A DNA stretch of 64,000 bases, taken from Eledone cirrhosa (taxonomy: Eukaryota; Mollusca; Cephalopoda; Octopoda; Eledonidae). The notes beneath the pieces were generated by a model, which saw only the letters and a list, made by a program, of their open reading frames with translations, was not told the origin of the DNA and made no database searches. The DNA lies in NCBI GenBank assembly GCA_964016885.1, contig OZ024743.1, positions 174,030,616 through 174,094,615 of the forward strand, written 5' to 3'. Position numbers and translations under genes: made by a program. The stretch's first letter is position 1. Each line of letters opens with the position of its first letter. Of the stretch, positions 54,151 to 62,833 are shown piece by piece.

Positions 54151-57100
54151 AGTTGTCCTCCTCCAATACTACAGACACACACTCAGGGCTAGGGTATGAA
54201 CCCTCTCTTAGTTGTCCTCCTCCAATACTACAGACACACACTCAGGGCTAGGGTATTAACCCTCTCTTAGTTGTCCTCCTCCAATACTACTGACACACAC
54301 TCAGGGCTAGGGTATGAACCCTCTCCTAGTTGTCCTCCTCCAATACTACAGACACACACTCAGGGCTAGGGTATGAACCCTCTCTTAGTGTCCTCCTCCA
54401 ATACTACAGACACACACTCAGGGCTAGGGTATGAACCCTCTCTTAGTTGTCCTCCTCCAATACTACAGACACACACTCAGGGCTAGGGTATGAACCCTCT
54501 CTTAGTTGTCCTCCTCCAATACTACAGACACACACTCAGGGCTAGGGTATTAACCCTCTCCTAGTTGTCCTCCTCCAATACTACAGACACACACTCAGGG
54601 CTAGGGTATGAACCCTCTCTTAGTTGTCCCCCTCCAATACTACAGACACACGCTCAGGGCTAGGGTATGTACCCTCTCCCAGTTGTCCTCCTCCAATACT
54701 ACAGACACACACTCAGGGCTAGGGTATGAACCCTCTCTTAGTTGTCCCCCTCCAATACTACAGACACACACTCAGGGCTAGGGTATGTACCCTCTCCCAG
54801 TTGTGTTCCTCCAATACTACAGACACACACTCAGGGCTAGGGTATGAACCCTCTCCCAGTTGTCCTCCTCCAATACTACAGACACACACTCAGGGCTAGG
54901 GTATGAACCCTCTCTTAGTTGTCCTCCTCCAATACTACAGACACACACTCAGGGCTAGGGTATGTACCCTCTCCCAGTTGTCCTCCTCCAATACTACAGA
55001 CACACACTCAGGGCTAGGGTATGAACCCTCTCCCAGTTGTCCTCCTCCAATACTACAGACACACACTCAGGGCTAGGGTATGAACCCTCTCTTAGGTGTC
55101 CTCCTCCAATACTACAGACACACACTCAGGGCTAGGGTATGAACCCTCTCCCAGTTGTCCTCCAATACTACAGACACACACTCAGGGCTAGGGTATGTAC
55201 CCTCTTTTAGTTGTCCTCCTCCAATACTACAGACACACACTCAGGGCTAGGGTATGAACCCTCTCTTAATTGTCCCCCTCCAATACTACAGACACACACT
55301 CAGGGCTAGGGTATGAACCCTCTCCTAGTTGTTCTCCTCCAATACTACAGACACACACTCGGCGGGGCTAGGGTATGAACCCTCTCTTAGTTGTCCTCCT
55401 CCAATACTACAGACACACACTCTGGGCTAGGGTATGAACCCTCTCTTAGTTGTCCTCCTCCAATAGTACAGACACACACTCAGGGCTAGGGTATGTACCC
55501 TCTCCCAGTTGTCCTCCTCCAATACTACAGACACACACTCAGGGCTAGGGTATGAACCCTCTCCCAGTTGTCCTCCTCCAATACTACAGACACACACTCA
55601 GGGCTAGGGTATGAACCCTCTCTTAGTTGTCCCCCTCCAATACTACAGACACACACTCAGGGCTAGGGTATGTACCCTCTCCCAGTTGTCCTCCTCCAAT
55701 ACTACAGACACACACTCAGGGCTAGGGTATGAACCCTCTCTTAGTTGTCCCCCTCCAATACTACAGACACACACTCAGGGCTAGGGTATGTACCCTCTCC
55801 CAGTTGTCCTCCTCCAATACTACAGACACACACTCAGGGCTAGGGTATGAACCCTCTCCCAGTTGTCCTCCTCCAATACTACAGACACACACTCAGGGCT
55901 AGGGTATGAACCCTCTCTTAGTTGTCCTCCTCCAATACTACAGACACACACTCAGGGCTAGGGTATGAACCCTCTCCTAGTTGTCCTCCTCCAATACTAC
56001 AGACACACACTCAGGGCTAGGGTATTAACCCTCTCTTAGTTGTCCTCCTCCAATACTACAGACACACACTCAGGGCTAGGGTATGAACCCTCTCTTAGTT
56101 GTCCTCCTCCAATACTACAGACACACACTCAGGGCTAGGGTATGTACCCTCTCCCAGTTGTTCTCCTCCAATACTACAGACACACACTCAGGGCTAGGGT
56201 ATTAACCCTCTCTTAGTTGTCCTCCTCCAATACTACAGACACACACTCAGGGCTAGGGTATGAACCCTCTCTTAGTTGTCCTCCTCCAATACTACAGACA
56301 CACACTCAGGGCTAGGGTATTAACCCTCTCTTAGTTGTCCTCCTCCAATACTACTGACACACACTCAGGGCTAGGGTATGAACCCTCTCCTAGTTGTCCT
56401 CCTCCAATACTACAGACACACACTCAGGGCTAGGGTATGAACCCTCTCTTAGTGTCCTCCTCCAATACTACAGATACACACTCAGGGCTAGGGTATGAAC
56501 CCTCTCTTAGTTGTCCTCCTCCAATACTACAGGCACACACTCAGGGCTAGGGTATGAACCCTCTCTTAGTTGTCCTCCTCCAATACTACAGACACACACT
56601 CAGGGCTAGGGTATTAACCCTCTCCTAGTTGTCCTCCTCCAATACTACAGACACACACTCAGGGCTAGGGTATGAACCCTCTCTTAGTTGTCCCCCTCCA
56701 ATACTACAGACACACGCTCAGGGCTAGGGTATGTACCCTCTCCCAGTTGTCCTCCTCCAATACTACAGACACACACTCAGGGCTAGGGTATGAACCCTCT
56801 CTTAGTTGTCCCCCTCCAATACTACAGACACACACTCAGGGCTAGGGTATGTACCCTCTCCCAGTTGTGTTCCTCCAATACTACAGACACACACTCAGGG
56901 CTAGGGTATGAACCCTCTCCCAGTTGTCCTCCTCCAATACTACAGACACACACTCAGGGCTAGGGTATGAACCCTCTCTTAGTTGTCCTCCTCCAATACT
57001 ACAGACACACACTCAGGGCTAGGGTATGTACCCTCTCCCAGTTGTCCTCCTCCAATACTACAGACACACACTCAGGGCTAGGGTATGAACCCTCTCCCAG

Positions 57101-57957
57101 TTGTCCTCCTCCAATACTACAGACACACACTCAGGGCTAGGGTATGAACCCTCTCTTAGGTGTCCTCCTCCAATACTACAGACACACACTCAGGGCTAGG
57201 GTATGAACCCTCTCCCAGTTGTCCTCCAATACTACAGACACACACTCAGGGCTAGGGTATGTACCCTCTTTTAGTTGTCCTCCTCCAATACTACAGACAC
57301 ACACTCAGGGCTAGGGTATGAACCCTCTCTTAATTGTCCCCCTCCAATACTACAGACACACACTCAGGGCTAGGGTATGAACCCTCTCCTAGTTGTTCTC
57401 CTCCAATACTACAGACACACACTCGGCGGGGCTAGGGTATGAACCCTCTCTTAGTTGTCCTCCTCCAATACTACAGACACACACTCTGGGCTAGGGTATG
57501 AACCCTCTCTTAGTTGTCCTCCTCCAATAGTACAGACACACACTCAGGGCTAGGGTATGTACCCTCTCCCAGTTGTCCTCCTCCAATACTACAGACACAC
57601 ACTCAGGGCTAGGGTATGAACCCTCTCCCAGTTGTCCTCCTCCAATACTACAGACACACACTCAGGGCTAGGGTAAGAACCCTCTCTTAGTTGTCCCCCT
57701 CCAATACTACAGACACACACTCAGGGCTAGGGTATGTACCCTCTCCCAGTTGTCCTCCTCCAATACTACAGACACACACTCAGGGCTAGGGTATGAACCC
57801 TCTCTTAGTTGTCCCCCTCCAATACTACAGACACACACTCAGGGCTAGGGTATGTACCCTCTCCCAGTTGTCCTCCTCCAATACTACAGATACACACTCA
57901 GGGCTAGGGTATGAACCCTCTCCCAGTTGTCCTCCTCCAATACTACAGACACACACT
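53830..57957. repeat. 2,064-bp satellite block, two tandem copies
   Basis: The CACGCTCAG unit at 54,651 and 56,715 and the unique 3-bp insertion GGCGGGGC at 55,361 and 57,425 are each 2,064 bp apart. That length is 35 monomers with +3, -3 and -1 changes. The copies are about 53,830-55,893 and 55,894-57,957. The insertion is seen nowhere else in the array, so the two copies share a recent ancestor. Confidence 0.86.
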
Positions 57958-59199
57958 CAGGGCTAGGGTATGAACCCTCTCTTAGTTGTCCTCCTCCAAT
58001 ACTACAGACACACACTCAGGGCTAGGGTATGTACCCTCTCCCAGTTGTCCTCCTCCAATACTACAGACACACACTCAGGGCTAGGGTATGTACCCTCTCC
58101 CAGTTGTCCTCCTCCAATACTACAGACACACACTCAGGGCTAGGGTATGTACCCTCTCCCAGTTGTCCTCCTCCAATACTACAGACACACACTCAGGGCT
58201 AGGGTATGTACCCTCTCCCAGTTGTCCTCCTCCAATACTACAGACACACACTCCGGGCTAGGGTATGAACCCTCTCTTAGTTGTCCTCCTCCAATACTAC
58301 AGACACACACTCGGGGCTAGGGTATGAACCCTCTCTTAGTTGTCCTCCTCCAATACTACAGACACACACTCTGGGCTAGGGTATGAACCCTCTCCCAGTT
58401 GTCCTCCTCCAATACTACAGACACACACTCAGGGCTAGGGTATGAACCCTCTCTTAGTTGTCCTCCTCCAATACTACAGACACACACTCAGGGCTAGGGT
58501 ATGAACCCTCTCCCAGTTGTCCTCCTCCAATACTACAGACACACACTCAGGGCTAGGGTATTAACCCTCTCTTAGTTGTCCTCCTCCAATACTACAGACA
58601 CACACTCAGGGCTAGGGTATGAACCCTCTCTTAGTTGTCCTCCTCCAATACTACAGACACACACTCAGGGCTAGGGTATGAACCCTCTCCCAGTTGTCCT
58701 CCTCCAATACTACAGACACACACTCAGGGCTAGGGTATGAACCCTCTCTTAGTTGTCCTCCTCCAATACTACAGACACACACTCAGGGCTAGGGTATGAA
58801 CGCTCTCTTAGGTGTCCTCCTCCAATACTACAGACACACACTCAGGGCTAGGGTATGAACCCTCTCCCAGTTGTCCTCCTCCAATACTACAGACACACAC
58901 TCAGGGCTAGGCTATGAACCCTCTCCTAGTTGTCCTCTTCCAATACTACAGACACACACTCAGGGCTAGGGTATGAACGCTCTCCCAGTTGTCCTCCAAT
59001 ACTACAGACACACACTCAGGGCTAGGGTATGAACCCTCTCTTAGTTGTCCTCCTCCAATACTACAGACACACACTGAGGGCTAGGGTATGAACCCTCTTT
59101 TAGTTGTCCTCTTCCAATACTACAGACACACACTCAGGGTTAGGGTATGAACCCTCTCTTAGTTGTCCTCCTCCAATACTACAGACACACACTCAGGGC

Positions 59200-59249
59200 A
59201 AGCCCATTCACACAGGTCATTCTTGCCCCTCTCATTCACCACTAAACAA
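59200..59249. other. Abrupt satellite/flank junction
   Basis: The last recognisable monomer ends at CAGGGC (59,199), and the sequence then switches to unrelated AT-richer DNA. The final monomers are near-canonical; one carries GGGTTAGGG and one CACTGAGGG. I see no gradual decay of the repeat. The next 50 bases contain nothing I recognise. Confidence 0.8.
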
Positions 59250-59480
59250 TAAGATTAGTTACCAACCCAGCCAAAACCAACTCTGGTTCTATGAAATAAA
59301 ACCACCCATTTTAAAGGTTTCCAGTTTAAATTAAATCTTCCAACATAATTTTATATAAGAACTTACATTAAGTTACTTAGTAATGAAATGATTAATAATT
59401 TTAACGAATCCCTCAAAATTCTTCGTCAATTAATTTTAAAAGACTGTATTTCATTAGAAATATTGTCACGAAAGGGTTAC
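59250..59480 (+). mobile_element. TTAA-type MITE-like element, copy A
   Basis: This stretch is homologous to 60,644-60,851 (inverted) and 62,270-62,530 (direct). Shared anchors are CTCTGGTTCTATGAA (from 59,281), AATCTTCC, ACATAATTTTATATAAGAAC and CATTAGAAATATTGTCACG. The right end reads GTCACGAAAGGGTTAC, matching the GGGTTAA terminal inverted repeat of the family with the last base changed. The left terminus is diverged (GATTAGTTACCAACCC), so the start is approximate. No transposase is present. TTAA targets with CCCTTT-like ends suggest a piggyBac-like non-autonomous element; that class is inference. Confidence 0.65.
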
Positions 59481-59718
59481 TATTTAAATTGATAATCAAT
59501 ACTTGCATCCTTTAAAACCTCCATGCTTCTTGAGATTCGCCAACACTATACCTGATATCCCCCCTCCATACACACGCACACCACACATGTATTTCATGAC
59601 TCATACACTGTTCATTTTCCTGACATTTGTACATTGTTCTATGTGCTATGCATGCACCTTTGATGAGTTGTGGTGCACCTGGGCACTGTACATAGTAATT
59701 TCATTATTATTTAATTAC
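59481..59718. other. AT-rich flank, no gene recognised
   Basis: The stretch is AT-rich with a mixed-composition middle. An 80-codon open frame (59,503-59,745) exists, but it overlaps the retroelement tail, has no recognisable domain and shows no splice or promoter context. I assign no function. Confidence 0.55.
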
Positions 59719-59808
59719 GGGGTCGATAAAATAAAGTACCAGTAATGCACTGGGTAATTGCTGGCCTTGTGCCTAAAAGTAGAAACAATTATTTATTATT
59801 ATAAAGAT
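59719..59808 (+). mobile_element. 3' tail of a cephalopod-type retroelement
   Basis: The segment reads GGGGTCGATAAAATAAAGTACCAG, then GCACTGGG, then ATTGCTGGCCTTGTGCC, and ends in a TTATT-rich tract. From memory this is the usual 3' end of abundant cephalopod SINE/LINE copies, which normally carry about 30 more bases between GCACTGGG and ATTGCTGG. Here that middle part seems deleted. No 5' part is recognisable, so this is a truncated copy. Confidence 0.6.
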
Positions 59809-60067
59809 ATTTTATTGATTACCAATCAACTACAGCTTGTTCTATATCCAGGGGAACTTTACCAGATTTTCTCAACTATTATTTACAGTGTTTGTCTATT
59901 ATTGCAATTGTTTGTGTTAGGACGCACATATTTAAATTTCAAAATTTTCCAATGTTTCTCAAGTCAACAGATTTCTTTAAATCTGATATACCTATTTCAC
60001 CTGTAAGACTGACCTGGGGTTAAATAGCCAGGTTGACCTGTCTAGAGACAATGAAGTAATGATATTT
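59809..60067. other. AT-rich flank, no gene recognised
   Basis: This sequence is AT-rich. An 82-codon open frame (59,758-60,006) starts inside the retroelement tail and has low-complexity, Leu/Ile/Phe-rich content. I see no domain or gene signals and treat it as non-coding. Confidence 0.5.
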
Positions 60068-60118
60068 CCATCAGATTTGAACTTGTAAACTGCATGTTTA
60101 TCCACCCGACCACAACCA
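60068..60118 (-). mobile_element. Possible tRNA-like head of a SINE remnant
   Basis: On the minus strand a segment runs from GGTTGTGGTCGGGTGG to AAGTTCAAATCTGATGG. GTTCAAATC fits a Pol III B box and TGGTCGGGTGG loosely fits an A box at a plausible spacing. Cloverleaf stems are not evident, so this is more likely a decayed tRNA-derived SINE head than a tRNA gene. Confidence 0.35.
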
Positions 60119-60276
60119 TCCCCATAAGAGAAGTCAGCCCCTCCTGCTCTACAACCCCCTCCCCACCTTTGTATGTGAAGAGGAGAAGTCACCCCCCATC
60201 CCCCCATTTGAATATTATATATAATTGAATGAAAACATTGAGGGAAGGATAAGGAAGATTATGGTGGCTTTCCCAG
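60119..60276. other. C-rich then AT-rich spacer
   Basis: Two CCCC-rich stretches occur (ACAACCCCCTCCCCACC and CACCCCCCATCCCCCC), followed by AT-rich sequence. The open frame on the minus strand across 59,992-60,207 is mostly glycine codons from these C runs and is not supported as a gene. Confidence 0.5.
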
Positions 60277-60398
60277 GCTCCTTAACCATCATCACCACCA
60301 TTAGCAACAACAGCAGCACCGTAATTATCATCACTAACATCATCATTAGCATCACCATCAACAGTAGTATAATCATCATCATCATAACATTAACATTT
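60277..60398 (+). repeat. Degenerate ATC/AAC trinucleotide repeat
   Basis: The segment is built of degenerate CATCAT, CACCAT, AACAGC and ATCATC triplets. Being triplet-based it keeps a frame open (Ile/Thr/Ser-rich, 60,225-60,422), but this is low-complexity sequence rather than a gene. Confidence 0.75.
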
Positions 60399-60643
60399 CT
60401 TCTCTCTATTCCTGGCCCCTAATTCTGTCACAGGTTCTATATTAATACTTTCACTCTGTCTCTTTACCTATCTTGCCCCTCCACCCCCAACCATTAGTTG
60501 TCATTTCCTTTGTAGTGCTCCCTAATATAATTGAGAGGATGTGTTAAATAAGGATTTCCTTTTAGTTAGGGAAGTGGTAGAGCCCTTCCTGGCATCTTCC
60601 ATCTGTTGGTTCTTCTTTACTGTTTTTTAGCCTTTGGCAAAAT
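60399..60643. other. Spacer without recognised features
   Basis: The sequence is pyrimidine-biased at first (CTCTGTCTC, CCCCTCCACCCCC), then mixed. I see no gene, RNA or repeat family in it. Confidence 0.5.
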
Positions 60644-60851
60644 TTAACCCTTTCCTGACCATATTTCTAATGAAATACACCCTAATTCTCTTAATGAAGA
60701 ATTTACTAAAATTATTAATTATTTCATTACTAAGATAGTAATCCAGCATATGGTTCTTATATAAAATTATGTCGGAAGATTTTAATTTAAAATGGATGTT
60801 TTGGTTTCACAGAACCAGAGCTGGTTTTAGTTGGGTTCATGCGAGGGTTAA
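60644..60851 (-). mobile_element. TTAA-type MITE-like element, copy B (inverted)
   Basis: The element is bounded by TTAA at 60,644-60,647 and 60,848-60,851. Its terminal inverted repeats read TTAACCCTTTCCTGACC at one end and, reverse-complemented, TTAACCCTCGCATGAACC at the other. Read on the minus strand it aligns with copy A through CTCTGGTTCTGTGAA, ACATAATTTTATATAAGAAC, TAGTAATGAAAT and CATTAGAAATATGGTCA. It has no coding capacity. A non-autonomous piggyBac-like element fits the TTAA target preference, but no transposase is here to confirm it. Confidence 0.72.
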
Positions 60852-60884
60852 GTTATATAACACCAGGTAACACAGTTTTTACTG

Positions 60885-61110
60885 TCTTATATTTAGGCAT
60901 GTGGTTAGAATATTTCAGGAAAGAATAGCTGGACAGATTTTACAAGCAAAACCAACTGGCAGGAGACCTTGGGGTAAACACCAAGCAAGATGGTTGGATA
61001 ACATCCATGAGCTTGACTGGTCTCGCTTGGGGATGCAGCCGGATCAACTGGAGATGGTTGCTTCTGACAGGACCCGCTGGAAGGGCTATTTGAGGACTCT
61101 GCCCCCATGA
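60885..61110 (+). pseudogene. Non-LTR retrotransposon C-terminal fragment (broken)
   Basis: The readable frame from about 60,901 to the stop at 61,108-61,110 gives about 69 residues containing TGRRPWGKHQARWLDNI, DWSRLGM, and DRTRWKGYLRTLPP at the end. This is the typical region downstream of the reverse transcriptase domain in LINE-type ORF2 proteins, ending in W-x-x-x-LPP. The palm and finger motifs of the polymerase are absent. Just upstream, TTAGGCATGTGG would read LGHVV if one C were restored, so a one-base deletion probably breaks the frame. Beyond the stop, the +1 frame continues as HDPLRNKWAKK, again as if a base were lost. It is a 5'-truncated, dead copy. Confidence 0.7.
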
Positions 61111-61264
61111 CCCTCTCAGGAATAAGTGGGCGAAGAAGATATTTGAGGCTTGTATTTTGGTGAATTTCAGAGTTCTGTACTCCAAAATCATTTTTTTTTC
61201 TTTTTCATATCATAATCATCATTTATTCTGCAACATCCACCCATTTTAAAATAATCACTTATAA
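61111..61264. other. Possible LINE 3' remnant and T-rich tract
   Basis: The first part may be the 3' end of the LINE fragment. A T-rich run follows (TTTTTTTTTCTTTTTC near 61,192). Nothing else is recognisable before the minisatellite. Confidence 0.4.
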
Positions 61265-61634
61265 TGTACTTGTGTATATGAATCGTTGTAATAAAGTACT
61301 TGTGTATATGAACCACTGTAATAAAGTACTTGTGTATATGAGTCACTGTAATAAAATACTTGTGTACATGAACCACTGTAATAAAGTACTTGTGTATATG
61401 GACTGCTGTAATAAAGTACTTGTGTATATGAGTCACTGTAATAAAATACTTGTGTACATGAACCACTGTAATAAAGTACTTGTGTATATGAACCACTGTA
61501 ATAAAGTACTTGTGTATATGAACCACTGTAATAAAGTATTTGTGTATATGAGTCACTGTAATAAAATACTTGTGTATATGAACCACTGTAATAAAGTACT
61601 TGTGTATATGGACTGCCGTAATGTACTTGTGTGA
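61265..61634. repeat. 30-bp minisatellite, about 12 copies
   Basis: The unit is 30 bp with fixed ACTTGTGTATATG and CTGTAATAAAGT parts and a variable middle (AACCA, AGTCA, GACTG, AATCG). There is a subtle higher order: the AGTC type with AATAAAAT recurs as units 3, 6 and 10 and is followed by an AACC type. Because 30 is a multiple of three, several frames stay open on both strands (for example VHIHKYFITV ten-residue repeats on the minus strand). These are by-products; there is no gene evidence. Confidence 0.92.
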
Positions 61635-61639
61635 GTTTA

Positions 61640-62066
61640 ACTTTCATTCGTTATGATGATTAGTGTTGCATTTGTTTGACCAATGGAACAACTTGCTTGT
61701 GAAATTACTGTGCAAGTGGCTGAGCATTCCACAGACACGGATACCCTTAACATAGTTCTCAGGGAGATTCAGTGTGACAAAGTGTATTACAAGGCTGGCC
61801 CTCAGAATTACAGGTACAGTCCGTATTGTATTATTGTGTAAGTGGCTGAATATTCCACAAGGATATGTACCCTTAACATAGTTCTCAGGGAGATTGTGTG
61901 GCACAATGTATTGCAAGATTGTCCCTTTACAGGTACTGTTCAATATCCCAGCTAAATAGACACTGGAGCACCATTAAATACAATGTCTCACTGAAGGAGA
62001 CAATACATTACCGGGAATCAACCTCACAACCTCACAGTCACAAGCCAAACATTTTGGTGACATGGA
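61640..62066 (-). mobile_element. tRNA-derived cephalopod SINE with duplicated 3' body module
   Basis: Read on the minus strand, the element starts with a tRNA-like head (62,066 to about 62,012, with GTGAGGTTGATTCCCGG as a B-box-like stretch). A core follows with GGTGCTCCAGTGTCTATTTAGCTG (61,949-61,971), then a body containing ATCTCCCTGAGAACTATGTTAAGGG. The body occurs twice, 126 bp apart: CTTAACATAGTTCTCAGGGA lies at 61,746-61,765 and 61,872-61,891 on the plus strand, and AAGTGGCTGA lies at 61,714 and 61,840. The GTTCCATTGGTC and ATCATCATAACG ending lies beyond the inner copy. The motif order matches octopus/squid SINEs as I remember them. A 99-codon minus frame with two NLPENYVKG copies is a by-product. 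The doubled module suggests an internal tandem duplication or a composite insertion. Confidence 0.8.
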
Positions 62067-62269
62067 AGTTAGACATATTTTCTGGTGTATTTGGAACTCT
62101 GCTGTCAAATATACCAGTCAGTTTCATCCTATCAACTCTAGTTTTTAACATACAGCATAGCCCTTTATATGCTCATGTTGAAAATAGGGACCCCAGTAGC
62201 ACCTTATATTTTGACCCCTTGAAATTTAGATCTATTTTTCAATATTTTTGAAATGTTGATTAACTCTAA
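62067..62269. other. Flank without recognised features
   Basis: This is mixed, mildly AT-rich sequence. The plus-strand open frame ending here (61,898-62,251) runs through the SINE antisense and is not a gene. I see no repeat family or RNA in it. Confidence 0.5.
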
Positions 62270-62530
62270 TTAACCCTTCTGACATCAAACCCCCTGAAAC
62301 TGTCCCTGGTTCTATCATGCAAAGTTGTTTATTTTAAATGTTTGTATTTATCTAAAAAAAACCTTCCATCATAATTTTATGTAAGAACCTTTGTTAACCC
62401 ATGTCCCAAACACCAACATAATAAGGAAGTTAGTTATATTACAAAATCCCTCCAAATTCTTGATTATTTTCAATATTATTTGAAAATCACACTCAGTCTT
62501 TCCCTGGGAATATCGTAACAGAAGGATTAA
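62270..62530 (+). mobile_element. TTAA-type MITE-like element, copy C
   Basis: TTAA occurs at both ends (62,270-62,273 and 62,527-62,530), with imperfect inverted termini TTAACCCTTCTGACATC and, reverse-complemented, TTAATCCTTCTGTTACG. Internally it shares CCTGGTTCTAT, AACCTTCCATCATAATTTTAT, GTAAGAACC, CAAAATCCCTCCAAATTCTT and GGAATATCGTAACAGAAGG with copies A and B. It is the longest (261 bp) and seems the most complete of the three. It has no coding capacity. Confidence 0.75.
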
Positions 62531-62716
62531 ATCATGATCTACTGTTTTGATATAGAAATAATGTTATTGCTATTAAAACAACATATTATTAAATAAGCAT
62601 GTATGTATACACTCACACATTGATGTATAATATATACAGCTATAATGTGTGTATGTTAATATATATGATTTAGTGTAGGTACATACACACATAGAAATCT
62701 TTCTAAAACTGTTGAT
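62531..62716. other. AT-rich spacer grading into TATG-rich sequence
   Basis: AT-rich sequence with scattered TATGTA and ACACACAT motifs leads into the microsatellite. I see no gene. Confidence 0.5.
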
Positions 62717-62722
62717 GTGTAT

Positions 62723-62766
<44 letters not shown>

Positions 62767-62830
62767 GTATATATACACATACTCATACACATATGTATAG
62801 TCACACACACACACACACATATATATAAAT
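62717..62830. repeat. Compound (TA)n/(CA)n microsatellite
   Basis: A (GTAT) stretch is followed by a long TA run near 62,732-62,756, then CACACACACG, mixed TATACACA and a CA run near 62,804-62,818. The TA run is self-complementary. The tract ends directly at the start of the plus-strand SINE. Confidence 0.9.
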
Positions 62831-62833
62831 ATA

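Larger units (their letters stand above)
1..59199. repeat. 59-bp satellite DNA array, about 1,000 tandem monomers
   Basis: The same unit recurs head to tail without interruption from the first base to the junction at 59,199. Because the unit is 59 bp, its phase slips by one base per 60-base line. A typical monomer is 941-999: it begins CTAGGGTATGAACCCT, continues through a pyrimidine-rich stretch (TTGTCCTCCTCC), and ends with ACAGACACACACTCAGGG. I counted 15 A, 19 C, 10 G and 15 T, about 49% GC, clearly above the AT-rich flank. The consensus has no CpG. Common variants are GAACGCT, TATTAACC and TATGTACC after AGGG; TTAG, CCAG or CTAG after CTCTC; and TTGTC, GTGTC or ATGTC. Length variants are 57, 58 and 56 bp. 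The left end lies outside the window. I see no transposon, gene or spacer inside. I know no named family for this monomer; a centromeric or other heterochromatic role would be inference. Confidence 0.97.

Noticed and set aside
1..59199. CRISPR-like regular repeats
   Set aside because: The repeats are contiguous with no unique spacers, the unit is a 59-bp satellite, and the flank is eukaryotic with SINEs.
1..59199. Tandem repeat domain of a large structural protein gene
   Set aside because: The 59-bp unit shifts frame each copy and stop codons recur in all frames within a few units.
201..59334. Dozens of short open frames (62-91 codons) with 19-residue repeats on both strands of the array
   Set aside because: They arise only where monomers are 57 bp or where nearby length changes keep frame; the same repeats are read on both strands, and no start context, splice sites or domain is evident.
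59503..60006. Two adjacent plus-strand open frames of about 80 codons
   Set aside because: They overlap a retroelement tail and AT-rich DNA, have no recognisable domain, and no promoter or splice support.
59992..60207. 71-codon minus-strand open frame rich in glycine
   Set aside because: It is generated by C-rich low-complexity stretches and a tRNA-like remnant.
60225..60422. 65-codon Ile/Thr/Ser-rich frame
   Set aside because: It is a translation of a degenerate ATC trinucleotide repeat.
61644..62251. Open frames of 99 codons (minus) and 117 codons (plus) across the SINE
   Set aside because: Both are read through a non-coding SINE; the repeated NLPENYVKG motif comes from its duplicated body.
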